DNA of 64,000 nt from Gautieria morchelliformis (taxonomy: Eukaryota > Basidiomycota > Agaricomycetes > Gomphales > Gomphaceae). Below, one piece after another: positions 36,590 to 47,586 of the stretch. The first letter of the stretch is position 1. Each line of letters starts with the position of its first letter. Under the pieces are notes generated by a model. The model was not told the DNA's origin. It saw only the letters and a program-made list of their open reading frames with translations, and did no database searches. A program made the translations under genes and the position numbers. Where the stretch lies: assembly GCA_015179125.1 (NCBI GenBank), contig WHVA01000575.1, forward strand, positions 1-64,000. Direction: 5' to 3'.

Positions 36590-38807
36590 ATGGCTATGCG
36601 TAAACCGGCGGCATGTCGCTACTCATCGATCGCCACGGTGCTGGTAGCAGTGAATTTAGCGGTCCTTTTCTTCTATTTTTCTTTCAGCGTCCAGGACTAT
36701 TCGTGGGGTTGGAACCAATCATCCGAGCGGTCGGAATCAGGTGCCCCACCACGCGAGGTTCCACAAGCAACGCTCACCGTAACTGCTGTGACGACGGCGA
36801 CGGCTATCGAGGTTCCACAAGCCACGCTTACCGTAACTGCTGTGACGACGGCGGCGGCTATCGAGGTTCCACAAGCCACGCTCACCATAACTGCTGTCAC
36901 GACGTCGACGGCTATAGTTGAGGCTGTGCGCCCACCATCTCCACCGAAGATCCCTGGCCCTCCATTTTGTGATGTGTGCAGCTCAGATGATCATCTGTGC
37001 ACTTTATATGGGTGGGCTCGATCACATACGTTCGCGTGATCTTGTTGATCGTCATATGCCTCCAGTGAACACAACCTTGCTCGCTCTCGCGTTTATGAAG
37101 GTGCAAATGCCCGCTTTCGTCGTGTTATCGCCAACGCTCTAGCCGGTAAACCCACGAAGATTGGTGTCCTTGGCGGGTCTGTCACAAAGGGTCATGGCGT
37201 TAGCCATACCGAGAGCTGGACAACCATCTTTCTTGACAGCTGGAACAAGCTCTTTCCCAAGTCCAAGACCACATTCATCAATGGTGCGGTACCTGCAACA
37301 GGCTCCGATTATTTTAGCATGTGCTTTGGAGAGCACATCGATGAGGACGTCGATTTAGTTATCGTAGAGTTGCTTATCAATGACCAAAGGTATGTCTCTT
37401 GTTGTATGATGGGTAGCTCGTCCTTATTTTCATCACTTCCAGACTGGAATCAAACGCACTGGCTAACGAGTGGCTGCTCCGTGGTCTTCTTGGCTTGCCA
37501 AAGAATCCGGCAGTAATAAACTTATACGTCAGTCTTCCCACGAATTAGGGTTTCATGCCTTTAAAATGGAGCCACTACTTTCCAGACCATAGGTTTGAGC
37601 TTCGAAACTATTACAACAGGGGGCGATCTGCATACTCGTACGTAACACAGCCTGCTCAACACATTCTATATTAAAATTTCCCGCAGCTATTTCCGCATAC
37701 TATGGTATGCACACTAATGTTACACTACATACAATGCACGAGGTTGACCACTGCCGTTGATACAGACGTTCCGGTGGTCAGCGCCCGTAATATGCTCGCG
37801 CCACACATATTCAAACACGCCAAGCTCGACGAATATTACTTCACGAAGACGTCGGATGGCACACCAGATTGGCGCCACGTGCGTTAGCGCAACTGTCCAC
37901 TTTGTCGTGTCTTTCTTAGCTTGTTTATAGGTGGGCGCACCTGGTCACAAGGTGATGGGGGATCTTCTTGTCGCATACACCCAACGCCAGATATGTGCGG
38001 TAGAGCGCGAAAAAGCCAAGCCCACCAAGTATACTTCGGATGGCACACTGCCGGGGACGGAAGGGCTGGATACCATTCCGAGGGTATGTAAACGACTTGA
38101 CAACACAGTGCATCTAACCCACATGTACTTTGATCCGCAGCTGCGTTTGTTTCAAAAGTATGATCGTGAGACCATCACTGATTTGATCAAACCTACATGT
38201 TCTTCCGTTCGAACAACAAAACACCCCCTTACTCCCATTGAAGCCAAAGGCTGGTAAGTACTTGCTTAGGGGCTGATCAATTTGATTTCTTACGGCTTGT
38301 CTGTAGGGAGAGATGGGTTCACCAGGAGTATAAAGACAAGCCATATTTGGTTGGGAAAGAACCAGGGTCAATATTCAAGGTTGAAGTGACGGTAGGGCCG
38401 ATGGGGCGTGTGCGTATCACATATTTAAAGAGCAAAACGTTTGGGTTAGGCGATGCCTGGTGCTGGCTGGATGATGACAGGAAGGGCGGGAAGAGAGTGG
38501 TGTCGTGGTGGAACCTAGAAAAGTAGTGCGTCATTCCCCCTTTCTATACAGGAAGTCGGGATGTACTGAGCGTTTTCCCTCTGCGTTGCGGATTAATTTA
38601 GCAATCTTGCGCAGTAAGTTCCTGGTGTCTGATTCATTGTCGAGTGCTCACCTTCAGACTTGCCTTTGCCTTGGCTGTCGCAGAGTCGCAGTGGTGACCG
38701 ACACGGCGACTCCCGGGAAGCACGTCCTCACCTGTGAAATTATGAAAGAGACTAGTGATCCTGGCGGCGGACACGAATTCCGCCTGATAGCTGTGGATGC
38801 GTCCTAG
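36590..38807 (+). CDS. Type II membrane SGNH-fold/CAP64-like capsule-associated protein
   Basis: The start MAMRKPAACRYSSIATVLVA is at 36590. A signal anchor (TVLVAVNLAVLFFYFSFSV) is followed by a lumenal stalk with three 18-residue repeats. The catalytic-type region follows: KPTKIGVLGGSVTKGHGVSH (GxS nucleophile block), TTFINGAVPATGSDYFSMCF, and DVDLVIVELLINDQR (block with Asn). Further exons read ISAYYGMHTNVTL-like and RNMLAPHIFKHAKLDEYYF, with the Asp/His block before GAPGHKVMGDLLVAYTQRQ. A C-terminal sandwich domain reads DKPYLVGKEPGSIFKVEVTV, SKTFGLGDAWCWLDDDRKGG and DPGGGHEFRLIAVDAS, ending at 38807. Basidiomycete relatives are annotated as capsular-associated or SGNH-hydrolase proteins and probably modify cell-surface polysaccharide in the Golgi. 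Several short introns; borders approximate. Confidence 0.8.
36763..36924 (+). repeat. Coding minisatellite, 54-base unit, three copies
   Basis: Three in-frame 54-base units encode EVPQATLTVTAVTTATAI, EVPQATLTVTAVTTAAAI and EVPQATLTITAVTTSTAI in the stalk of the SGNH protein. The first copy begins one residue after the Arg of PPR. Thr-rich stalks are typical O-glycosylation zones. The unit length keeps the frame, so copy number can vary without loss of the protein. Confidence 0.85.
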
Positions 38808-39649
38808 TCTACGCTGCCATAGTGCACCTCCAATTGTGTAACTTACCCATAGGTGCGTCTTACCCATCACATCCACGTCTGTCATGTAACATTGAAATTC
38901 ATAGAGATTGCAACGTTGGTTATTTTCCAAGCCACGTTCGAGTACTTATTGTTTAGACTTGTATCTGTCGAATTCCTCCCTGGGCGTTGAATAATTTCAA
39001 CTCGGTTTTCCTCTTGGATACATTGGCAAATGAACATACTAATAAAATCATTATATCATTAGAGAGCAACTAACCAATTTCATGGGCAAAGCCTGTCGTT
39101 GAGGGGGTGTAAGACCCTGTCATGCAGTCACGGTTGATACCCATCGATCCAGTGCAGGGCGATGGGAGCCCCAGGGAACGAGGGGGAAGGCCCCCTCTGG
39201 TTTAGGTAGAACTTGTGATGTGACCACCATAGGGGACCCTGCAGTCGAATAAAAAAGAATATAATTTTCCATCGATCTCGGTACAGTTAAATCTGATCTG
39301 GGTGAGCCCTCTTTATGTCGTTGACATCTTCCATGCAACCCATGAGCTTGTGAACTCCATGTATGGACCCGCAGAATGCACTTCGCCAAGCGGTTAAGCC
39401 TGCCCATTCTAAGTACCAGTGGACGGTGGACTCACAAGCGCACGAACCTGACGTTCCATAGCTCTAGCTTGGGTGCGCTCTCTGCTGTAAGCAACTATTC
39501 GGCCCTGAACGTTCGTAGGTTACTGCATTGGCGAGACCTTGGATTCGAAGATGTGGCCAATGCTGTAGCCTATGTACTAACGTTCAGGAATAGGTGGCTT
39601 ATGTAATACGCGTTTGTGGCAACTTGGAACCTGCAGTGCTACCGTGACC
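38808..39649. other. Intergenic; no supported gene
   Basis: Short frames only. Includes the probable promoter of CHMP7. Confidence 0.4.
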
Positions 39650-41444
39650 ATGCCGGCAGGTTCCATTAAGCTGACTTCGTTCCCTACGTACACCTCTGTA
39701 TCGCGCTCACGATTGCATTCTTTATACTCTGACTTCTCTCCTCAGAAACAGTCCAATCCCGCCGGATATCAGTCGAACGTAGACTGGTGGCGCCGCACCT
39801 TATTACACCTCCTCAGCACCGCTGCACAGCCCTCTTCGCACGACGTCTTGGTCTTGCATGCGGATACAGCCCTCTTGGATGGCTTACGCTGTGAGGACCT
39901 CGGCGTCGGCAAACCCCTCGGTATCGCATCCGTATTGGTGAGCAACAGCTATCTCTAGACGCATGCAGCTTGCAAACCGCCAATCATCCTAGGAAAGACC
40001 GAGCTCTCGTCTTCTGGAATAGTTATAAATGCCGCTGCTTTCCAAGCCTCCACACAGTCTATCTACTACTCCGGCTCCTTACCGATACGCGTCGCGTCCT
40101 ACCTCGTCGGTCGACCTTTGTGGTGGGCATTGGAGCAGCTAAGTATTGTTGGTGACGGGGAGTCTGAAGAGAAGAGATGGAAGAGGGTGCAAGGTGATTA
40201 CGTCGTCGTGCCGCTTTTAGAAGTGCGTCCCAGTCGTCATCTGCTCAAATGACGGCCATGACGTGACGCCTCCGATAGCAAGCAGCCAATGCAGTCCTGG
40301 AGTATCATCGCTCGGAGCCTCATTTGTCTATATCAGACTCGCTCCGCAATCTGGATACTTTCCGGGCCGAGTTTGCGGCGAAGGCCCTCCCTGGTGTCAC
40401 ACTGACCTCATCCGACATCAAAATCCTCTTGCGATATCTTGAGCGCGATCGCAAGGCCATCGTGACCGATCGCGATGTTATCAAATTCGTGGATGAGGAG
40501 TCGGAAGCGGAAGGTGCCCGGCTCGTCACGCAAGTGGACCATGGTGTTCTTGAGATGACGCTCGCGGTGGACAGGCTACAAGACCAAATAGATGATATCC
40601 ACCGCCAGATTGAAGAGTGTGTGCCTTTTATTTTTACCGGTCTTTTCTCCGAGTAATTACGGTGCCTAGTCGAGCATCAAAGATTACAGAACAATTACGC
40701 CGCAAACGCAAGGAGATGGCCATGTCCTATCTACGCTCCCGCAAACAACTAGAGGATCTCCTCTCTAAACGACTCCGTTCTCTCGAAACTGTTCAGGCGA
40801 CTCTGCTACAAGTAGAAAGCGCTGCTGGTGACATCGAAGTGCGCTGTGATCTGTCGTCTATCCACCCTGCATACTGAAGCCGTTTTCAGATTATGAAAGC
40901 TTATGAAACCTCAACTATGACGCTTAAAACTTTACTTGCTCATCCTTCCCTGAATCGGGACAAAATTGACGAAACGATGGAAGCTATGGCAGAAGCTGCG
41001 GCTGATCATGCTGAGATTGATGAGGCAATCAAGCTGGGTGGAGAAGGCGTCGCAGCAGCTGCTGGCGTTGCAATAGACGAAGGCGATATGCAGAAGGAAC
41101 TAGAACAAATGATAGAAGAGAAAGAGAAGGAGGAGGCAGAAGAGAGGGAAAGGGAGAAGGAGAGGGAGAGGGAGAGGGAAGAAGCCAAGGCGCGACAGGA
41201 GATGGAGCGGCAGGAGGAAGCACAGAGGCGACGCCAGATAGAGGAGGAGCGAGAGCGGAAAAGAGCTATTGTCGAAAGTGGGCGCGCGACGCCTGTGTCG
41301 GAAGAGGAGGAGCGACAGTGGGAGGAACGGTGGTTGGCGGCCCAGGCGGAGAAGGCGGCCCAGGCACAGCGGGATAGGGAGGCGGAGAACAAGCGCAGGG
41401 CCCGTTGGGAGGAGCAGGAAAGGGCTGGCGTACATGCCGCATGA
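39650..41444 (+). CDS. CHMP7: CHMP7-type Snf7-family ESCRT-III protein (intact host copy, copy A)
   Basis: CHMP7 recruits ESCRT-III to the nuclear envelope and endosomes. Five exons keep phase: 39650-39937, 39998-40219, 40279-40616, 40670-40838 and 40890-41444, about 523 residues. The N-terminal winged-helix part reads LHSLYSDFSPQKQSNPAGYQ, NVDWWRRTLLHLLS and GRPLWWALEQLSIVG. The Snf7 core reads LSISDSLRNLDTFRAEFA, SSDIKILLRYLERDRKAIV, KITEQLRRKRKEMAMSYLRS and MKAYETSTMTLKTLLAHPSL. The acidic DEAIKLGGEG region follows, then a long charged Glu/Arg coiled coil (EEKEKEEAEEREREKERERE) ending ERAGVHAA. Starting inside exon 4, this sequence and everything downstream to 42987 is repeated elsewhere in the window. 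Copy A is the only one with the N-terminal exons and working splice sites. Confidence 0.9.
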
Positions 41445-41926
41445 GCACTTTTCCGTCAGAATGCTGGGCTGCTCGATGCACTAATATGTCTACGATCCCT
41501 CTGGCCTGCCAAGCACGTGCATGGATAGTTTCTGTGGTGTGGTATTCTAGTACCATCCACCAAGCTCAATCGACTAGACAAAGTTCTGTCCATGAAAGTG
41601 AAACTACTGCTGATATGAAAGAAATATTGTTTGCGCCCCTTGTGGTGGTGGTCGGAGCGTAAAAGATTTCCAATCGCGTCTGTATCTTATCTACGCGGGA
41701 GATAAGATAGCTTCGTATCTATACTATCGTCTGGGCGCGCGCAGGTGCATATATGCACTGTGGAGGGTTCGTGTCTTGGTAAGTATCTCTTCTTGAATAT
41801 TAGATTTTCGCATATGTAGAAAGATGGAATGCATAGTTATTTTATCAAAACAAGATATGTATAAAAGACCGCAAAAATGCCCACGAGCTAGTCAGGCTGC
41901 TCAAATTCCCCAACTACCCCCTACTA
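41445..41926 (+). repeat. Duplicated non-coding tail downstream of CHMP7
   Basis: The stretch from TGAGCACTT to AATTCCCCAACTACCCCC occurs after every CHMP7 3' copy: 45061-45560, the reverse of 52805-53288, and a shortened version at 63275-63480. It holds a run with GTATCTTATCTACGCG and a GTAAGTATCTCTTCTTG stretch resembling a splice donor. No gene. It shows that the duplicated unit extends well past the CHMP7 stop codon. Confidence 0.8.
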
Positions 41927-42533
41927 GATGACGCCGCCGCGGCCGTGGCGGCAGCTCTGGAGGCAGCAAACCGGGTTCAAGTTCGTCATCTTCCAGCAAG
42001 AGTGGCTCGAAAGGGCCCTCATTTGGCATCGCCTCTACTTCAAAAAGCATGCTGAGTGCTTCCTCATCCTCTCGTGGAGGTGGGTCCGTGTTCCAAGTGG
42101 ATCCGCTACGGGGGATACGGGTCCTTTTACGGCGGACGCCCATTCCCATACGTGTTTTACCCTGTATACATCGAACCTGGATATTGCTGGGGTGACGAAA
42201 CTCTGGAAGCGCCACCCGAGAGACGACCAGCAAAGAGAGACTCTCTCTTTGCTGGTCGTCTGTCGGGTGGCGCTTCCAGGGATTCGTCACCCCAGCAATA
42301 TCCAGGTTCGATGTATACAGGGTAAAACGCGTATGGGAATGGGCGTTCGCCGTAAAAGGACCCGTATCCCCCGTAGCTTCCTACGGGGGATACGGCTCTT
42401 TTTACGGCGGACCCCCATTCCCGTACGCGTTTTACCCCGTCTACATTGAGCCTAGGTATTATGGGGGCGACGAGGTATATATCTTTGAACAGCCACTTAG
42501 CGTACTTCCTCATACCTTTTGCCACTTTTAAGT
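41927..42533 (+). pseudogene. Duplicated fragment of a Gly/Ser/Tyr-rich protein gene (copy A)
   Basis: Reading frames here give a Ser-rich stretch (SMLSASSSSRGGGSVFQVDP) and a motif that is repeated with variation: GYGSFYGGRPFPYVFYPVYI near 42,113 and GYGSFYGGPPFPYAFYPVYI near 42,390. The second ends in VYIFEQPLSVLPHT before a stop at 42531-42533. FPYVFYPVYI-type motifs fit a secreted or membrane-anchored host protein, but I cannot name the family. The fragment is broken by a large palindrome and by frame changes, so it is not a working gene here. A second copy lies inverted at 52256-52800. Confidence 0.55.
42105..42377. repeat. 273-base near-perfect palindrome
   Basis: Arms 42105-42240 and 42242-42377 pair around a single C at 42241. 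The outer ends are GCTACGGGGGATACGG and CCGTATCCCCCGTAGC; the centre is AGCAAAGAGAGA-C-TCTCTCTTTGCT. No net insertion or deletion separates the arms, only scattered mismatches. It lies within the Gly/Tyr-rich gene fragment, whose coding sequence forms both arms. Confidence 0.9.
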
Positions 42534-42778
42534 ATTGCCCTACTGTGAATGGCATGAGACCCGCCGGCCCTCTCTAAGCAGCAGTGGTTCAGACTTTGAC
42601 ATCGACCCCGCAGGACGGATGACTGGTCGCCAATTAGATTATACGAGTCGTGTCGGGATCAACCTTACTCTACTCACATGCATAAATACCACGATCACGG
42701 CCACTGCTAGTGATTTCCAGAGCCAGTATCAAGCAGGGCACCACTACTGCGGGTTGAGTATAGGTCGGTAGTTCGTAA

Positions 42779-42957
42779 TGATCCCGATAGCGACATGAGT
42801 CGCTGACTTAAATACATAGAATATTCTAATTATACTAAATTGTCCTGAAAAGTACAAGGAGTGCCTTGTACTTTGCTGCGCGCCTTGTATATTTCTCGCC
42901 GTTGTTCTAAGTTGTGTTGCCCTTGTGTCTCGTACGCGTCGCCGGCTTACGTTAGCA
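42779..42957 (+). mobile_element. LTR-like relic (TGATCC...TTAGCA)
   Basis: A 179-base block begins TGATCCCGATAGCGACATG and ends CGGCTTACGTTAGCA. It is nearly identical to the reverse of 51872-52054 and related to 45875-46039 and 57442-57595. Size, TG...CA ends and a CTTAAATACAT promoter-like core suggest a short LTR, probably of a Ty3/gypsy-type element. No clean target duplication was found at this copy. Confidence 0.45.
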
Positions 42958-42987
42958 CACCGAAAGTCACCGAAAGTAACACGGAAG

Positions 42988-45593
42988 TGGCCGGCAAGCG
43001 AGTCGCCATCATACGTGGTTTCTACTCCTGCGACGGATCCGATGGTTGCTGGTGTCACCTAGCGCAAAAAGCTGCGAGTAACCGTGGTACCTGTTGGCCA
43101 TGTATATCGCCTGAAAGTAGTCAACAGTTCAACCGATGATATGGGAATCTCTTCGGAAGGCATGGACGTACCAAACAGGAACTTCGACGCTGCTAGCCCT
43201 GCCCTGGTTGATTGATCTTGAACCTTTGAACACAGTACGGTAGCCTTCCGTCGATTTCCTGTACACTATGCCTATTTAATCCATTTCATTTTCATGGATC
43301 ATGGCTTTGTTGGACGGTAGATACCGGAATATACTATATAATGACCTGGACTCAACTTTGCCTCAGGTCAACTGCCTGTTCAAACATCTTGAGCACAAAA
43401 CTCCCGTCTCAGTAAAATGTAAGGTATGTTCCATACCCGGCTTTCTGCATTGCCGCTGAGCATTCCTGATATAGTCGAGTACATGTTCAGTGTGATAACA
43501 TAGACGTTCTTTTCCAGGCATGTGTATCAAGCTGGCGTGCAACATATCATGAGCTTTTCAAACACTGTACTTCCCTCTGAATGTTTTTAGCCTTGGTGAG
43601 TATGCACCCATGTCCTGTGTACCTCGAACTCCACCGTAGCCTGGTGCCTCCGGGTGCCACACCCCATGTTCTAGAAAGACCAGTATGCGGCGGTCTCTAC
43701 TCCGCCCTCTTTGTATTTTATCTTCGTTTTCAGAACCTTTCTGATTTACGCTCACTCGCACTAGGCTTATCATCAGTCGCTGGCCTATTCCCCAACCGCA
43801 TCCGCGTCCCACCAAGTCGCCGGCACGTTCAGAACATCCATACACTTCCGAGTCGCGCCCGACCGCCTACGCAGCATCAGGGCCTATATGCGCAGGCGCA
43901 GCGGGCGGGCATGGAGACAGCCACGGGCCTCGCTTCCGACTTCGTATCCCATAGTGCACCAGTGGTAGGAGTCCGTGGCAATGTCCGAGTCTGGATCTGC
44001 CAGCGAGACCGCGTCGCTCCCGTCGTAAGGACCGGAAATTGGTCTATCGACATATCCAGTTCAATAATCCGCGTCTGCGTCCCCTGCTTCTCCGTACAGC
44101 ACGCGCCAGGGGCCGTACTCTACCTCCGCGTCTGCGTCTAATTCTACCACCTTCCACCCCCCGAGGGAACGAAGAGTCCACCATCTGCTGGCTAGGGGAC
44201 TGCCGCCGGTGTCGAGGGCATGACACCCCGCTGGTGTCTCTCCTTTAAAAAAAGCTGACCCTCTGAGGACACGTACCGGGTAATTACTGTGCTCGGGTAT
44301 CAAAGATTACAGAACAATTACGCCGCAAACGCAAGGAAATGGCCATGTCCTATCTACGCTCCCGCAGACAGCTGGAGGATCTCCTCTCAACGACTCCGGT
44401 CTCTTGAAGCTGTTCAGGCGACTCTGCTACAAGTAGAAAGCGCTGCTGGTGACATTGAAGTGCGCTGTGGTCTGTCGTCTATCACCGTGCATACTGAAGC
44501 CATCTTCAAATTATGAAAGCTTATGAAACCTCAACTATGACGCTTAAAACTTTACTTGCTCATCCTTCCCTGAATCGGGACAAAATTGACGAAACGATGG
44601 AAGCTCTGGCAGAAGCTGCGGCTGATCATGCTGAGATTGATGAGGCAATCAAGCTGGGTGGAGAAGGCATCGCAGCAGCTGCTGGCGTTACAATAGACGA
44701 AGACGATATGCAGAAGGAACTAGAACAAATGATAGAAGAGAAAGAGAAGGAGGAGGCAGAAGAGAGGGAAAGGGAGAAGGAGAGGGAGAGGGAGAGGGAA
44801 GAAGCCAAGGCGCGACAAGAGATGGAGCGGCAGGAGGAAGCACAGAGGCGACGCCAGATGGAGGAGGAGCGAGAGCAGAAAAGAGCTATTGTCGAAAGTG
44901 GGCGCGCGACGCTGTGTCGGAAGAGGAGGAGCGACAGTGGGAGGAACGGTGGTTGGCGGCCCAGGCGGAGAAGGCGGCCCAGGCACAGCGGGATAGGGAG
45001 GCGGAGAACAAGCGCAGGGCCCGTTGGGAGGAGCAGGAAAGGGCTGACGTACAGGCCGCATGAGCACTTGTCCGTCAGGATGCTGGGCTGCTCGATGCAC
45101 TAATGTGTCTAATCCCTCTGGCCTGCCAAGCACTGCATGGATAGTTTCTGTGGTGTGGTATTCTAGTACCATTATTTTCTGTTGCGTACTACCGACGAAG
45201 CTCAATCGACTAGACAAAGTTCTGTGTCCATGATAGTGAAACTACTACTGATACGAAAGAAATATTGTTTGCTTGGTGGTGGTGGTCAGAGCGTAAAAGT
45301 TTTCCAATCGCGCCTGTATCTTATCTACGCGGTAGTTAAGGTAGCTTCGTATCTGTACCATCATCTGGCGCGCGCGGCGGTGCGTATATGCACTGTGGAG
45401 GGTTCGTGTCTTGGTAAGTATCTCTTCTTGAATATTAGATTTTCGTATATGTATAGAAAGATGGAATGCATAGTTATTTTATCACAACAAGATATGTATA
45501 AAAGACCGCAAAAATACCCACGAGCTAGTCAGGCTGCTCAAATTCCCCAACTACCCCGGGACCCCCTACTAGATGACGCCGCCGCGGCCGTGG
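42988..45593 (+). repeat. Long direct repeat, copy B (pairs with 61303-63518)
   Basis: From TGGCCGGCAAGCGAGTCGCC to the GGCCGTGG at 45593 this matches 61303-63518 in the same orientation with few differences. The first ~1.29 kb (42988-44280) is of unknown origin. Its open frames, for example 43581-44141, have no recognisable family. The rest is CHMP7 exons 4-5 and the tail. Copy D lacks about 400 bases of the middle relative to B. Confidence 0.85.
44278..45063 (+). pseudogene. CHMP7 3' fragment, copy B
   Basis: Begins within intron 3 of CHMP7 (TAATTACTGTGC) and runs through exons 4 and 5. Intron 4 is retained as DNA, so the copy came from genomic DNA and not from spliced RNA. The exon-4 acceptor (CCTAG in copy A) and the exon-5 acceptor (TTTTCAGATT in A, CTTCAAATT here) are both lost. 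Exon 4 has a frame-shifting base loss (CTCTCAACGACTCC against CTCTCTAAACGACTCC in A), and a further shift follows GRATLCRKRRS. The part MKAYETSTMTLKTLLAHPSL through the coiled coil still reads open. Confidence 0.85.
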
Positions 45594-45636
45594 CGGCAGC
45601 TCTGGAGGCAGCAAACCGGGTTCAAGTTTCGAACTT

Positions 45637-45701
45637 GGCTGTTCAAAGATATATATCTCATCATCCTACGGGGGTGATGAGGTATATATCTTTGAACAGC
45701 C
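45637..45701. repeat. Hairpin in copy-B tail (~26-29 bp arms)
   Basis: GGCTGTTCAAAGATATATATCTC pairs with GAGGTATATATCTTTGAACAGCC around a short loop containing CTACGGGGG. The sequence is the edge of the Gly/Tyr-rich fragment (the VYIFEQ end). In this copy most of the fragment is gone and the two ends face each other. Confidence 0.8.
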
Positions 45702-45874
45702 ACTTAGCGTACTTCCTGATACCTTTTGCCAGGTCGCCAATTAGATTATATAAGTCGTGTCGGGATCAACCTTACTCTACTCACATGCATAAATACCACG
45801 ATCACGGCCACTGCTAGTGCTTTCTATAGGTCAAAGACGCTCACAGTCAATAAGATAAGTTGTTCTCGATTCAA

Positions 45875-46039
45875 TGATCCGCAAGTCGCTGGCTTAAATA
45901 CATGGGTAGCTAGTTTAAATATAATTGTAACCTTTGTCTTGAGAAGAACAACGATTCCCTTGTCCTCCTACTGTGCTCCTTGTATTCCCTACTCCTTTCA
46001 CTACTTGTACCTTGTACGCGTCATCGGCTTATATCAGTA
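45875..46039 (+). mobile_element. LTR-like relic (TGATCC...TCAGTA)
   Basis: Begins TGATCCGCAAGTCGCTGGCTTAAATACAT and ends GCGTCATCGGCTTATATCAGTA. It is related to the 42779 and 57442 blocks but clearly diverged. Immediately after it, TGCCGAAGTGCCG is shared with the block ending at 57595. Confidence 0.4.
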
Positions 46040-46108
46040 TGCCGAAGTGCCGGTTTATCACTTTCCAGAGTCAGTATCAAGCAGGGCACCACTACTGCGG
46101 GTTGAGTA

Positions 46109-47050
46109 TACAGTTGCGGACAATCAAAACCGACAACTTTAGTGACTGAATTTTGGACATTGCCACAAACATACTAAAAAGCCACAAACTGTGAAAACAC
46201 GCACAATTGATTTTTCTGAAGAGAATTCTACGAGCTGATTTCTGTATTTCAGCGATTTTAGTGTTGAGAACTCCAAAAATTTGGCCACCCCTGAAAAAAA
46301 TCCCTAAAATCATGAAAAATAGCGCAATCGACTCCTTTTGGCGAGCCGTGTCTGATTCCATAAAGAAAAAAACCATACGTGACAACCATCCCTTGAAATA
46401 AATTGATTAAATATGCCCTAAAATGGAAAGACTTTTGTTCCCACGATCTATGCTATCAGTATTGTCGCTGTAGAAATAAGCAACAACAGGATCTGGGAGT
46501 GTCCAGGACGCTGTCCCTCCGCATAAAGAGAAAAGGAAGCAGAAAATAATTGATAGGGGGAAGGATGAACCTAGTGTGAGCGGGAAGGCGAACAAGAAGT
46601 GGAAAGGCAAGGACCAGCAAAAGTTGAAGCAGAATCACACAAAGGAGCAGCCATGACAGCAGCTGAAGGGATGGCTGACGCATCTTCCGAGTCCTGCATT
46701 GACTTAATTGAGTCTTTCAGCAGGTCAACATTTCAAAAATTTCAACGTTCAACATTGTCAACCCCCGATGAAGAAAGCCAGAAGCAGCGAGGACACTCCT
46801 GAATCACAGAGTCTCATGGCTGAAACCAAGGGTCACCTTATCTATTAGCTTGGAGACACATACTACAACAAAACCTGTGGAACCAAGGCACACTCATAAA
46901 CCTTCTTTTACACACACCCCAAAGAACCGTCTGCTTTTCGTAATTCTACAGCTGGTGAATGGCTCATCTTGTCATCCCCATGCATCCCAAATTTGACCAC
47001 AAAGCAATCAAAAAGCATGAAATTTCATGGGTGCACATCATGCAACTATG
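46109..47050 (+). other. AT-rich stretch starting TACAGTTGCGGACAA; possible DNA-transposon relic
   Basis: TACAGTTGCGGACAA at 46109 recurs at 57626 with similar AT-rich sequence after it, including AAAATTTGGCCACC-like pieces. The motif resembles Tc1/mariner terminal repeats next to a TA target, but no matching inverted end or transposase was found. The stretch has no gene that I can support. Confidence 0.3.
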
Positions 47051-47052
47051 AC

Positions 47053-47159
47053 ATCCAGTCTTGACTTGCGCTGGCTCAGCGGGTGCGGTGAAGCTGTGCG
47101 TGGTTGGGCAGAACTGAGCGTTAGCTCAGAGGGTGCGCGGAGAAGGGGCTCGCCGCTTA
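47053..47159 (-). repeat. Ngaro end repeat (outer copy)
   Basis: Matches 49113-49220 in the same orientation with only a handful of differences. Contains GACTTGCGCTGGCTCAGCGG and GGGCTCGCCGCTTA. Confidence 0.8.
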
Positions 47160-47378
47160 GGGTGGGCGGGACCTTCTGCGCGGCTTCGCTTCACCGCAGC
47201 TCGCCTGCGCGATTACTGCTGCTGTATCTAGCTAGGAGCACGCCTCGCCTGATGATCTGATTTGGTGCAGCTATATGGGCCTGTTGCAGCGGCTTATCAT
47301 TTCTCAGTGGCAATTCACGTGGTTGTCTATGCTATATGTGGTGGTGCTAATAGGGGGGGGGGGGGGTGTTGCTCTAGG

Positions 47379-47586
47379 TGTCGAGATAATGGATTATGTG
47401 AGCATGCACAATGTGCCACACCGGTTAAGCCACCCCATTGTTTTATTATTCTTTTGTTCCAATTTTATGTTGCTATTGTCCTTTTTAGTTAAATAGAGCA
47501 GCTATGTGACTGTATCTACATGCGTTTGCAACAGAGTTGGCAAACTTCTTCCTTATACTCGCGATCTGCTGCTTGCAATTCTAACA
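47379..47586 (+). repeat. 5' LTR of the gag-only copia element
   Basis: 208 bases, TG...CA ends, about 99% identical to 48709-48916. Confidence 0.93.

Larger units (their letters stand above)
40734..42987. repeat. Left arm of a ~2.2-kb inverted repeat (copy A)
   Basis: From CGCTCCCGC in CHMP7 exon 4 to ACGGAAG at 42987, this arm matches the reverse complement of 51823-54001. It spans CHMP7 exons 4-5, the 41.45-41.9 kb tail, the palindromic gene fragment and an LTR-like end. Differences include many point changes and unequal palindrome arms. Confidence 0.85.

Noticed and set aside
41006-41435. Ser-, Leu- and Pro-rich open frames antisense to the CHMP7 coiled coil (also at the other copies)
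   Set aside because: Antisense shadows of the Glu/Arg-rich GAGAGGGAG repeat.
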